From an uncultured Bacteroidales bacterium (GTDB lineage: Bacteria > Bacteroidota > Bacteroidia > Bacteroidales > Bacteroidaceae), in contig CADCNQ010000024.1 in NCBI GenBank assembly GCA_902802815.1, positions 1 to 62,778 of the forward strand: a DNA stretch of 62,778 nucleotides. The letters are read 5' to 3'. A program made the position numbers and the translations under genes. The notes below the pieces were generated by a model. The model made no database searches, was not told where the DNA came from, and worked only from the letters and a program-made list of their open reading frames with translations. Below, in pieces: positions 44,165 through 52,370 of the stretch; positions within the stretch are counted from its first letter, which is position 1, and each line of letters begins with the position of its first letter.

Positions 44165-44170
44165 TATATT

Positions 44171-45814
44171 ATGGACTATAGACTGCTTTGGATTGACGAT
44201 GAGATAGACCTTTTGAAAGGACATGTAATGTTCCTGGAGAAGAAAGGCTATGGAGTGGACACAGTGACAAACGGTTATGATGCTTTAGAGCAGTGTGACA
44301 AAGAAGACTATGACCTCGTGCTTTTGGATGAGAATATGCCTGGTCTCTCCGGATTGGAGACACTGCAGCGTATAAAAGAGGCACATCCGGCTCTACCTGT
44401 GGTAATGGTGACAAAAAGTGAAGAAGAAAACATCATGAATCAGGCAATAGGTAGTAAGATAGCAGATTACCTTATCAAGCCGGTGAATCCCACTCAAATC
44501 TTGCTGTCGTTGAAGAAGAATATCCATCAAAAGAGAATACAAACGGAAGTGGCAGATCAGAATTATCAGCAGAACTTCGGTAAGATAAGTGTGGAGATGG
44601 GGGAGGCAATGAATATTGAGGACTGGAAGGAAATATACAAGAAGTTGGTATTCTGGGAGCTGGAACTTTCAGAGACGGATTCGCAGATGAAGGAAATGTT
44701 ACTTATGCAAAAGGGTGAAGCTAACACAGAATTTGCTAAGTTCATAAAGAAGAACTACGAACGTTGGATGAAGATACGTCTGAGTGGCGAACAATATGTG
44801 TTGGGAGAGGATGTGCCTCTAATGTCGCCTGATATATTTAAAACGCAAGTCTTTCCTGCGCTGGACAAGGGAGAGAAGGTGACATTGCTGGTGATAGATA
44901 ATTTTCGCTTTGATCAGTGGCGTATGATACGCAATGAAATTGCAGACCTTTTTTCTATTGAGGAAAATTTGTATTGCAGTATATTGCCAACAGCAACTAT
45001 TGCAGACCTTTTTTCTATTGAGGAAAATTTGTATTGCAGTATATTGCCAACAGCAACTCAATATGCCCGTAATGCCATATTCTCAGGGTTGATGCCTGAC
45101 AAGATTGAGAGAATGTTTCCGGAACTCTGGGTGGATGAAGACTCCGAGGAAGGAAAGAATCTTAATGAGGCCCCGCTTGTTCAAACGCAATTGGATCGCT
45201 ACCGTCGAAAAAATATTTTTTCTTACCACAAGGTGAACGACTCGGCAGGTGCTGAAAAACTGCTTGCGCAGATGACTGTTCTCAAGCAATATGATATAAA
45301 CGTTGTTGTACTCAATTTTGTAGATATGCTTTCACATGCGAGAACGGAGAATCGTATGGTGAAAGAACTTGCCAACAACGAGGCAGCATATCGTAGCATC
45401 ACACAAAGTTGGATGCGACATTCTGCTATCGGCGACCTCTTTCGTGCTTTGGCCCAAAGTGATAGTCGTATAATACTCACCACGGATCATGGTAGTATAC
45501 GTACACAAAATCCAGTGCGTGTCGTGGGTGACAGAAATGTGAATACAAATTTGAGATATAAATTGGGTAAGACGCTTTCATACAATCCGAAAGAGGTGTA
45601 TGAGATAAAGGTGCCCCAGAACGTAGGATTGCCGGCCCCCAATCTTTCCACTACCTATATTTTTGCTACGGAACAAGATTTCTTTGCCTATCCGAACAAC
45701 TATAACTATTACGTATCTTATTATAAAGACACGTTCCAACATGGAGGGATTTCTATGGAAGAAATGTTAGTACCTCTTATAACGATGAAGAGGAAGGGTA
45801 GAGAGGGTGGATAA
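44171..45814 (+). CDS. porX: PorX, response regulator with PglZ domain, T9SS regulator
   Basis: The 547-residue protein has an N-terminal receiver domain (Asp9/Asp10 in LWIDDEIDL, phospho-acceptor Asp53 in VLLDENMPGL, the KPVNP loop) and a C-terminal PglZ/alkaline-phosphatase-like domain (VIDNFRFDQW, MLSHARTEN, TTDHGSIRTQNP). PorX is phosphorylated by PorY and hydrolyses cyclic oligonucleotides in Porphyromonas. Residues 257-276 and 277-296 are an exact tandem duplicate ending in LPTAT, the stretch expected to carry the catalytic Thr. Without it the length would be 527, near the usual size. Whether the longer form is active is unknown. Confidence 0.9.
   Translation: MDYRLLWIDDEIDLLKGHVMFLEKKGYGVDTVTNGYDALEQCDKEDYDLVLLDENMPGLSGLETLQRIKEAHPALPVVMVTKSEEENIMNQAIGSKIADYLIKPVNPTQILLSLKKNIHQKRIQTEVADQNYQQNFGKISVEMGEAMNIEDWKEIYKKLVFWELELSETDSQMKEMLLMQKGEANTEFAKFIKKNYERWMKIRLSGEQYVLGEDVPLMSPDIFKTQVFPALDKGEKVTLLVIDNFRFDQWRMIRNEIADLFSIEENLYCSILPTATIADLFSIEENLYCSILPTATQYARNAIFSGLMPDKIERMFPELWVDEDSEEGKNLNEAPLVQTQLDRYRRKNIFSYHKVNDSAGAEKLLAQMTVLKQYDINVVVLNFVDMLSHARTENRMVKELANNEAAYRSITQSWMRHSAIGDLFRALAQSDSRIILTTDHGSIRTQNPVRVVGDRNVNTNLRYKLGKTLSYNPKEVYEIKVPQNVGLPAPNLSTTYIFATEQDFFAYPNNYNYYVSYYKDTFQHGGISMEEMLVPLITMKRKGREGG
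44939..45058 (+). repeat. perfect 60-bp tandem duplication inside porX
   Basis: 44939-44998 and 44999-45058 are identical over all 60 nt. The unit is 20 codons and keeps the frame. The single downstream continuation (QYARNAIFSG) shows that only the part up to LPTAT was doubled. Confidence 0.97.
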
Positions 45815-45826
45815 AAACGGAAAGCT

Positions 45827-46453
45827 TTAGCGCTTGCGTATAATTGTCAGGCCGTCACGCAGGGGGAGTATTATTTTCTCTACACGATTGTCTTTTGCAA
45901 CCATATCATTGAAAGATTGAAGCCCGAGTGTCTGAAGATCGGAAGGACGTGCCTCTTCTGTGATACGGCCATACCATAAAGTATTGTCTGCAAGGATAAA
46001 CCCGCCGATATTCATACGGGGAAGAAGCATCTCATAATATTTCACATAATCGCGTTTGTCGGCATCGATGAATGCTAAATCCCAATTATCGCCCAACATA
46101 GGAACAATGTCAAGAGCATCTCCTATGTGTAGGTGAACTCGCTCTGCCCATGGACTATTGCTTATCCATTGTCGAAGAAAATCTTCATTTTCATCGAAGA
46201 CTTCTATGGTGTGTAGTTCTCCGTCTTCTTGTAGTCCTTCTGCCATGGACAGAGCAGAATAGCCGCTGAATGTGCCTAATTCCAAAACACGTTTGGGGCG
46301 TATCATCTCCACAAGCATCTTCAACAAACGTCCTTGCAGATGGCCGCTAGCCATTTGCCCGTAAGATAATTTCAATTGAGTGGCACGCCAAAGATTGTGG
46401 AGGTATTCTCCCTCCTCGTCTATGTGGCTCAAGATGTAGTCGTCAAGACTCAC
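45827..46453 (-). CDS. SAM-dependent O-methyltransferase
   Basis: A 208-residue class I methyltransferase of the catechol-O-methyltransferase-like family 3. The SAM site is RVLELGTFSGYSALSMAEGL, the acidic loop is EVFDENEDF, and the metal/substrate motifs are LAFIDADKRDYVKYYE and ILADNTLWYG. The substrate is not identifiable. It overlaps aroQ by 4 nt (ATGA) and ends 12 nt from the converging porX. Confidence 0.88.
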   Translation of the reverse strand: MSLDDYILSHIDEEGEYLHNLWRATQLKLSYGQMASGHLQGRLLKMLVEMIRPKRVLELGTFSGYSALSMAEGLQEDGELHTIEVFDENEDFLRQWISNSPWAERVHLHIGDALDIVPMLGDNWDLAFIDADKRDYVKYYEMLLPRMNIGGFILADNTLWYGRITEEARPSDLQTLGLQSFNDMVAKDNRVEKIILPLRDGLTIIRKR

Positions 46454-46872
46454 TTAATATTTAGCAGAGCCTCAACGGCCAGTCGGTAACTGTCTAGGCC
46501 GAAACCAAGAATAATGCCGATACATCCGGAAGAAATCATGCTGTGATGGCGGAACTCCTCGCGGCGCGGTACGTTGGATATGTGCACCTCAACGACAGGG
46601 GTAGACACGCTGCGTATAGCATCAAGTATGGCGATTGATGTGTGAGCATAAGCACCGGCATTTAAAATGATACCATCCCGGTCAAATCCTACTTCTTGTA
46701 TTTTGTCAATAATTGCTCCTTCGCTGTTGCTTTGGAAATAGTCAATGCGACAATTTGGGTAGAGATCGCGCAAACGATGCAGGTAATCGTCAAAACCTTT
46801 CTTACCATAGATTTCAGGCTCGCGGATGCCCAGCAGATTCAAATTTGGGCCATTGATAATCTGTATTCTCAT
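46450..46872 (-). CDS. aroQ: 3-dehydroquinate dehydratase, type II
   Basis: AroQ dehydrates 3-dehydroquinate in the shikimate pathway. The 140-residue protein starts MRIQIINGPNLNLLGIREPE with the active-site Tyr in EIYG, followed by ILNAGAYAHTSIAILDA and EVHISNVPRREEFRHHS. The ATG at 46870-46872 is the right start because the family begins there and a -7 box lies just upstream (46895-46902). It is divergent from xerD. Confidence 0.94.
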   Translation of the reverse strand: MRIQIINGPNLNLLGIREPEIYGKKGFDDYLHRLRDLYPNCRIDYFQSNSEGAIIDKIQEVGFDRDGIILNAGAYAHTSIAILDAIRSVSTPVVEVHISNVPRREEFRHHSMISSGCIGIILGFGLDSYRLAVEALLNIK

Positions 46873-46894
46873 AGTTGTAAGATGATTTATGATG

Positions 46895-46902
46895 CAAATA
46901 TA
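46895..46902 (-). promoter_or_regulatory. -7 box TATATTTG for aroQ
   Basis: CAAATATA on the plus strand reads TATATTTG towards aroQ, 22 nt before its ATG. Confidence 0.55.
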
Positions 46903-46947
46903 AGAAAAAAAGTGCTTGAAATAGGAGTATGATATGGTAAAAATTCG

Positions 46948-46955
46948 TATTTTTG
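46948..46955 (+). promoter_or_regulatory. -7 box TATTTTTG for xerD
   Basis: TATTTTTG ends 6 nt before the ATG at 46962, a spacing that leaves essentially no leader. Confidence 0.55.
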
Positions 46956-46961
46956 CCACAA

Positions 46962-47900
46962 ATGAGCAAAAAAAAGACTCTTTCTGGTATTGGAGTGGTG
47001 CCACAAGTCCTTATTGATGGTTACGTTAGATATCTTCGTTTGGAAAAGGGGGTTGCCGACAATACATTGGATGCATATCTTAATGATTTGCAGAAGTTGC
47101 TTAATTATTATGGGGATGATGGAATAGACTTTCGTAATGTTACTTTGGAGCAGCTGTCTCATTTTTCTGCACAATTACGTGAATTGGGTATAAGTGCAAC
47201 GTCTCAGAAACGTGTTCTTTCTGGTATAAGAAGTTTTTATGCATATTTGACGATGGAAGGAGAGCTTGAACAGGATCCTACAGAACTTCTGGAGTCACCC
47301 AAACTTGGCTTGCATCTTCCTGAGGTGCTCACGGTGGATGAGATAGATAGGATAGAAGCTGCAATAGACCTCTCTACACCGCAAGGAGTGCGCGACCATT
47401 GCATAATAGAGGTGTTATATAGTTGCGGACTTAGAATATCGGAGTTATGCGCGCTGTCGTTTACCAACTTGTTTTTGGATGAGGGCTATGTGCGCGTCCT
47501 TGGAAAAGGGCGAAAAGAACGCCTTGTGCCAATATCACATAAAGCTGTCAGGGAGCTTGAAAATTGGTTCTGTATTCGTCGTCAGATGGAGCCTGAGAAA
47601 GGTTTTGAAGATGTGGTATTCCTTTCAATGAGACGTCGTAGGCCACTCTCCCGCATATCCCTTTTTATATTTATACAACAATATGCAAAGGCTGCGGATA
47701 TCGCAAAAAAAATATCTCCTCATACATTCCGGCACAGTTTTGCTACGCACCTTTTGGAAGGTGGCGCGAGTTTACGTGCCATACAGGCCATGTTGGGACA
47801 TGAAAAAATAAGCACAACGGAGATTTATACTCATTTAGATAGGAGCCGATTGAGGGAGGAAATTCTACAACATCACCCAAGAAATATTAAAAAAGAATAA
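46962..47900 (+). CDS. xerD: site-specific tyrosine recombinase XerD
   Basis: A 312-residue tyrosine recombinase. The SAM-like N-terminal domain (FSAQLRELGISATSQKRVLS) is followed by the catalytic residues Arg (YSCGLRISEL), Lys (GKGRKERLVP), His and Arg (HTFRHSFATHLLEGG), His (LGHEKIS) and Tyr (TTEIYTHLDRSRL). It resolves chromosome dimers with XerC at dif. The divergent aroQ is a common Bacteroidales neighbour and no phage or element is adjacent, so it is the housekeeping enzyme. ATG 46962 is preferred to 46953 because of the -7 box. Confidence 0.93.
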   Translation: MSKKKTLSGIGVVPQVLIDGYVRYLRLEKGVADNTLDAYLNDLQKLLNYYGDDGIDFRNVTLEQLSHFSAQLRELGISATSQKRVLSGIRSFYAYLTMEGELEQDPTELLESPKLGLHLPEVLTVDEIDRIEAAIDLSTPQGVRDHCIIEVLYSCGLRISELCALSFTNLFLDEGYVRVLGKGRKERLVPISHKAVRELENWFCIRRQMEPEKGFEDVVFLSMRRRRPLSRISLFIFIQQYAKAADIAKKISPHTFRHSFATHLLEGGASLRAIQAMLGHEKISTTEIYTHLDRSRLREEILQHHPRNIKKE

Positions 47901-47960
47901 AAAGGCGTGCGAAAAGCATGTTTATTCATTAGAAAGAGTATTTTTTGCAAGAAAGTTTTG

Positions 47961-47968
47961 TACCTTTG
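47961..47968 (+). promoter_or_regulatory. -7 box TACCTTTG for the TPR lipoprotein gene
   Basis: TACCTTTG lies 46 nt before the ATG at 48015, in a typical AT-rich leader. Confidence 0.6.
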
Positions 47969-48014
47969 CGCGTGAAAAAGTAACATTATATAAAAATAAC
48001 AATTCAAAAACAGT

Positions 48015-49700
48015 ATGAAAAAGTCTATTTTGTTTGTAGGTTTGGCTGTTGTTTTGGCTATAACCTCTTGCAGCAAGCTGAAACTTACAGAAGACAATTT
48101 CAAGGTGACCCCCACTCCCCTTGAGGCAATTGGCGGGCAGGTTCCTGCTACTATCACGGCAAACTTCCCTGAGAAGTGTATTCCCAAGAAGGCCGTTGTT
48201 GTTGTTACCCCCGTTTTGAAGTATGAAGGCGGTGAGGCAGTCAGTGAAAGTGCTACATTCCAAGGCCAAAAGGTTGAGGGTAATGGTACCTCTGTCCAGT
48301 ATAAAGTGGGTGGTACTTATTCGATGAAGGCCAATTGGGCATATCAGGATGCGATGCTTAAAAGTGACCTCTATGCCCGTTTTGATGCTAAAATCGGCAA
48401 GAAAGTAAAGAATATTCCTGACGTAAAGATTGGCTATGGTATTTTGGCAACAGCTCAACTCCTGAGTTATTGTACTATCACTGCTGCAACTGCCCCCGAT
48501 GCCTACCAGCGTATTATTGCTCAGAAGCAGGAAGCTAATATCAAGTTCCTTATTAATCAGGCAAACCTCCGTACAAGCGAGACAGGTAGCATAAGCATTC
48601 AGGATCTTGTGAAGATTCTTAAGGAGATTAACGACAACAACGAGACTCGTGCTCTGCAGAACATTGAGGTAAGTGCATATGCTTCTCCCGATGGTAAGTA
48701 TGATTTCAATGAGAAACTTGCAGAAAAGCGTCAGGATGTTTCTGACAAGTTCCTTAAGGGTCAACTCAAGAAGATTGGTATGGATGCAGATATAGATACC
48801 AAGTACACCGCAGAGGATTGGGATGGTTTTCAGCAGTTAATCAGTCAGAGTAACCTTCAGGATAAGGAAGTGATTCTTCGAGTCCTGTCCATGTATCAGG
48901 ATCCGGAAGAGCGTGAGCAGCAGATTCGTAATATGAGCAGTGTTTACACTGAGATAGCTGATGGCGTCCTTCCTGAGTTGCGTCGTGCACGTCTCTTGGT
49001 AAACTATGAGGTAATCGGCCGTAGTGATGCACAGATTCTTGCTCAGTACGCAGCAGACCCCAGTAAACTTTCTGTAGAGGAGTTGCTCTATGGAGCAAAT
49101 CGTCTGTTGACTCTCCCCGACCAAAAGGCTGCCTGGTATAGTAAGACACAGGAACTTTATCCCAGCGACTATCGTGCATTCAACAATTATGCTCAATTGG
49201 CTATTATGCGCGGTGATGCGATGATGGCTGATACTTATTTGAACAAGGCTGCTGCAATCAATGCAAACGCTCCTGAGGTGAATGCCAATAAGGCGATTCT
49301 TGCAATGAAGGCTGGCGACATTGCTGCAGCAGAGCAGTATATGGGTAAGGCAAGCGGTTCTGACACTTATCAGGAGGCACAGGGCGCTCTTAACATAGCA
49401 AGAGGAAATTACTCTCAGGCAGACAGGGATTTAAGCAACGTGAACACAAACAGTGCAGCTTTGGCTCAGATTTTGAATAAGAATTATGCTGCAGCAAGGT
49501 CTACTTTGGCTAATGTTAAAGAGCAGAATGCGATAACGAGTTATTTGAAGGCTGTACTCGCAGCACGTGTTGGTGACAGTGCGTCAATTTCCAGTAACCT
49601 GAAAGATGCTGTCGCTAAGGACTCTTCTTTGGCGAAACGTGCCCTCAATGATGTTGAGTTCCAGAAGTATTCAAATGTTGTAGAGAACATCTGCAAATAA
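48015..49700 (+). CDS. TPR-containing lipoprotein
   Basis: A 561-residue lipoprotein (LAITSCSKLKL, Cys19). Residues about 25-170 are beta-rich (VPATITANFPEKCIPKKAVV). The middle has an OmpA-C-like stretch (IEVSAYASPDGKYDFNEKLA followed by EKRQDVSDKF) split by a long insertion and closed by LRRARLLVNYEV. The last 200 residues are TPR-like helices (NAPEVNANKAILAMKAGDIA). Its regular codon use and strong promoter suggest high expression. A link to envelope or peptidoglycan is an inference. Confidence 0.75.
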   Translation: MKKSILFVGLAVVLAITSCSKLKLTEDNFKVTPTPLEAIGGQVPATITANFPEKCIPKKAVVVVTPVLKYEGGEAVSESATFQGQKVEGNGTSVQYKVGGTYSMKANWAYQDAMLKSDLYARFDAKIGKKVKNIPDVKIGYGILATAQLLSYCTITAATAPDAYQRIIAQKQEANIKFLINQANLRTSETGSISIQDLVKILKEINDNNETRALQNIEVSAYASPDGKYDFNEKLAEKRQDVSDKFLKGQLKKIGMDADIDTKYTAEDWDGFQQLISQSNLQDKEVILRVLSMYQDPEEREQQIRNMSSVYTEIADGVLPELRRARLLVNYEVIGRSDAQILAQYAADPSKLSVEELLYGANRLLTLPDQKAAWYSKTQELYPSDYRAFNNYAQLAIMRGDAMMADTYLNKAAAINANAPEVNANKAILAMKAGDIAAAEQYMGKASGSDTYQEAQGALNIARGNYSQADRDLSNVNTNSAALAQILNKNYAAARSTLANVKEQNAITSYLKAVLAARVGDSASISSNLKDAVAKDSSLAKRALNDVEFQKYSNVVENICK

Positions 49701-49710
49701 TTTAGAGTAA

Positions 49711-50508
49711 GTGCGCAAGGCTTTATACCTTTTGTTCGCCCTTCTTCTCCTCACTTCCTGTGGGGGAAAGAAGGGCGAACTACGTATTACCGGCGAATTT
49801 AAGAACCTTAAGCAGGCCGAGTTCTTCATTTTTTCCGAAGAAGGATACATGGAGTCAATAGATACAATACACGTTAGAAATGGAAAATTTGACTATCGCT
49901 TGAGTCTAACTGCCGATGAGGCTTCTTTCACGTTGGTATATCCTAATTTTTCTACTCTGGATATTTTTGGCGGTAGCGGGCAGCATATTCATATAGAGGG
50001 AGATGCGAGAAGCCTGTCTGAAGTGACAGTGGAGGGCGGAAAGGTTTCCGAGGAATTTAGAAACGAATTTTATACCCGTAGGGAGCGTGGTAAGAATTTA
50101 CTGGAGAAAGGAAAGAAACTGACACCTTTTAAATTGGTGACCCGTAAAGGAGACACTATACGCAGAGATCAGTATAGAGGTCTTTGGTTGTTAATAGCAT
50201 TTTGGGCGGATTGGTGTCCGGGAAGTAGTAGTGCGACGCATGAAATGCGTGAGTTTCGCCGGCGCTTGGGTGATAGAGCTGCAACTATAAGTTATAGTCT
50301 GGATACGGATACGTTTCTGTTGTCATTGGATGAACGGCGCGACAGTATCGTATGGCCAAGCGTATGTGATAGGTTGTCATGGTGCGGGCCCTTGGTTCAA
50401 ACGTTGGGGATCCGTGAACTGCCGTTTTTTATTCTAACAGATACGGCGCAGCGCGTAGTGGCTTTTGGTAGCCGATGGAATAAGGATATAGCCCCGTCAC
50501 TTCCATAA
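49711..50508 (+). CDS. DUF4369/thioredoxin-fold lipoprotein with an incomplete active site
   Basis: A 265-residue lipoprotein (LLLTSCGGKK, Cys17) from a GTG 10 nt after the preceding stop. A DUF4369-like beta domain (about 22-115; RITGEFKNLKQAEFFIF) precedes a TlpA-like thioredoxin fold (LLIAFWADWCPGSSSATHE). Related proteins have a CxxC pair. Here Cys169 is followed by PGS, so the second Cys is missing. Another Cys pair occurs later (SVCDRLSWCGP). Disulfide exchange by the usual route is therefore doubtful. Confidence 0.78.
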   Translation: MRKALYLLFALLLLTSCGGKKGELRITGEFKNLKQAEFFIFSEEGYMESIDTIHVRNGKFDYRLSLTADEASFTLVYPNFSTLDIFGGSGQHIHIEGDARSLSEVTVEGGKVSEEFRNEFYTRRERGKNLLEKGKKLTPFKLVTRKGDTIRRDQYRGLWLLIAFWADWCPGSSSATHEMREFRRRLGDRAATISYSLDTDTFLLSLDERRDSIVWPSVCDRLSWCGPLVQTLGIRELPFFILTDTAQRVVAFGSRWNKDIAPSLP

Positions 50509-50527
50509 CACAAATTAGCATGGAGTT

Positions 50528-51442
50528 ATGATATATGCGATTGGAGAGACGGTGATGGACATTCTTTTTAAGAATGACAAACCAATAGATGCAGTTCCGG
50601 GAGGTTCTGCGTTCAATAGTGCGATATCTATTGGTCGAGTTGGAGTTCCATGTTCATTTATTGGGTATACAGGAAATGATCATGTTGGTGAACTGACGGT
50701 GCAGTTTCTGCGGGAAAACGGCATTAACACTCGATGGTTCGAACAGAGAGAGGGGGTAAGGAGTTGTATTTCATTGGCTTTTTTGGATAATGCGGGTGAT
50801 GCACATTACGTTTTTTACAAAGATGCACCCCAATTGACAAAAGTAGAAGAGATAAAAATCCCGGAATTCAAAAAAAATGATGCATTATTGTTAGGTTCTT
50901 ACTATGCCATCAGTAATGGAACACGTGCACAGATAAAGGCCGTGTTGGAGCATGCCAGTAAAGCAGGAGCAACAATATACTATGACTTGAATTTCCGTAG
51001 TAGCCACAAAGACGAACTGGAGATGCTAATGCCAGCGATACGGGAAAACTTTGCCAAGGCGACAGTCGTACGCGGGTCGGCAGATGATTTTGAGATAATG
51101 TGGGGCATGAGGGATGCCCGTAAGATATATAGGGAACATATAGCAGAGCATTGTCCGATATTTATATGTACAGCTGGTGCAGGAAAAATAACTGTTTGTA
51201 CTCCACAAGGTGATTGGGACTTTGATGTGCCAGATGTGGATAATGTGGTAAGCACTGTAGGTGCTGGGGACAATTTCAACGCTGGATTCCTTTGTGAGAT
51301 GGATCGGAGAAAGACGTGTGGATTGTTGTCAGATTGTTGGAATAAAGAAATGTTAACGCCATTGATAGATACTGGGGCACGTTTTGCGGCGGCGGTGTGT
51401 CGAACCACAGACAATTATATTCCGACAACATTTAATTTTTAA
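50528..51442 (+). CDS. PfkB-family carbohydrate kinase (fructokinase-like)
   Basis: A 304-residue ribokinase-fold sugar kinase. Motif I is PGGSAFNSAISIGRVG and motif II with the catalytic Asp is STVGAGDNFNAGFL. YYDLNFRSSHKDELE and ICTAGAGKITVCT are further family blocks. Length and motifs fit fructokinase best, but other hexoses are possible. It stands between the thioredoxin-fold lipoprotein and fmt, all on the plus strand with short gaps. Confidence 0.88.
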   Translation: MIYAIGETVMDILFKNDKPIDAVPGGSAFNSAISIGRVGVPCSFIGYTGNDHVGELTVQFLRENGINTRWFEQREGVRSCISLAFLDNAGDAHYVFYKDAPQLTKVEEIKIPEFKKNDALLLGSYYAISNGTRAQIKAVLEHASKAGATIYYDLNFRSSHKDELEMLMPAIRENFAKATVVRGSADDFEIMWGMRDARKIYREHIAEHCPIFICTAGAGKITVCTPQGDWDFDVPDVDNVVSTVGAGDNFNAGFLCEMDRRKTCGLLSDCWNKEMLTPLIDTGARFAAAVCRTTDNYIPTTFNF

Positions 51443-51449
51443 TAGTGCA

Positions 51450-52370
51450 ATGGACAAGAGGTCGCTGAGAATAGTGTATATGGGTACGCCGGAATTTGCG
51501 GTGGCATCGCTGGAGGCTTTGGTGGAGGGTGGCTATAATGTGGTTGGCGTAGTAACTATGCCAGACAAAGCTGTAGGGCGTCATGGCAGTGTACTGCAGG
51601 CTTCACCTGTGAAACAATACGCAATGGCGCATGGACTGAAGGTGATGCAGCCTGAGCGCTTAAAAGATTCATGCTTTTTGGAGGAATTGAGAGGGCTCAA
51701 CGCTGATTTGCAGATTGTTGTGGCTTTCCGTATGTTACCGGAAGTGGTGTGGTCAATGCCTCCTATGGGTACGTTCAATGCTCATGCTTCATTGTTACCG
51801 AAGTATAGAGGTGCAGCTCCTATAAATTGGGCTATTATTCGTGGTGAGCATGAAACAGGAATGACTACATTTATGCTGAAGCATGAAATAGATACTGGTG
51901 ATATCATTGAGCAAGTACACGTGCCTATATTTGAAAATGACAATGCAGGCACACTTCACGATCGTCTAATGGAGTTGTCCGCGTCGCTTGTTACAGAGAC
52001 TGTGGACAGGCTGATTGAAGGGTCGCTCACTACGCGTCCTCAAAGTGATGAGGATGCCACCGATGCACCAAAGATATTCCGTGAAACGTGTCGCATAAAC
52101 TGGGATATGCCCAGCCGTGACGTATATAATTTTATCAGGGGCTTGTCGCCTTATCCTGGAGCGTGGACTCTGCTGGGTGATAAAGTGCTGAAAGTGTTTG
52201 AGACGGAAATTTTTCATGGTGACGGAGAACAGTCGGGTTCCGTTTTCTCGGATGGGAAGAAAATACTCAGGTTCTCTACAAAAGATGGAGCTATAAGTAT
52301 AAAGACCCTTCAAATGGAGGGCAAGAAACGTATGAGCGTAGAAGAATTCCTTAGAGGCACTAAGATATGA
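51450..52370 (+). CDS. fmt: methionyl-tRNA formyltransferase
   Basis: Fmt formylates initiator Met-tRNA. From the ATG at 51450 the protein has 306 residues, beginning KRSLRIVYMGTPEFAVASLE. The catalytic Asn-His-Asp set lies in GTFNAHASLLPKYRGAAPIN and HEIDTGDII, and a C-terminal OB domain follows (FIRGLSPYPGAWTLL). Upstream in-frame codons belong to the end of the kinase gene. The stop overlaps the next start by 4 nt (ATGA). Confidence 0.95.
   Translation: MDKRSLRIVYMGTPEFAVASLEALVEGGYNVVGVVTMPDKAVGRHGSVLQASPVKQYAMAHGLKVMQPERLKDSCFLEELRGLNADLQIVVAFRMLPEVVWSMPPMGTFNAHASLLPKYRGAAPINWAIIRGEHETGMTTFMLKHEIDTGDIIEQVHVPIFENDNAGTLHDRLMELSASLVTETVDRLIEGSLTTRPQSDEDATDAPKIFRETCRINWDMPSRDVYNFIRGLSPYPGAWTLLGDKVLKVFETEIFHGDGEQSGSVFSDGKKILRFSTKDGAISIKTLQMEGKKRMSVEEFLRGTKI

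Noticed and set aside
46962..47900. Integrase of a mobile element
   Set aside because: It has the XerD length, motifs and aroQ neighbour; no att repeats or element genes are nearby.
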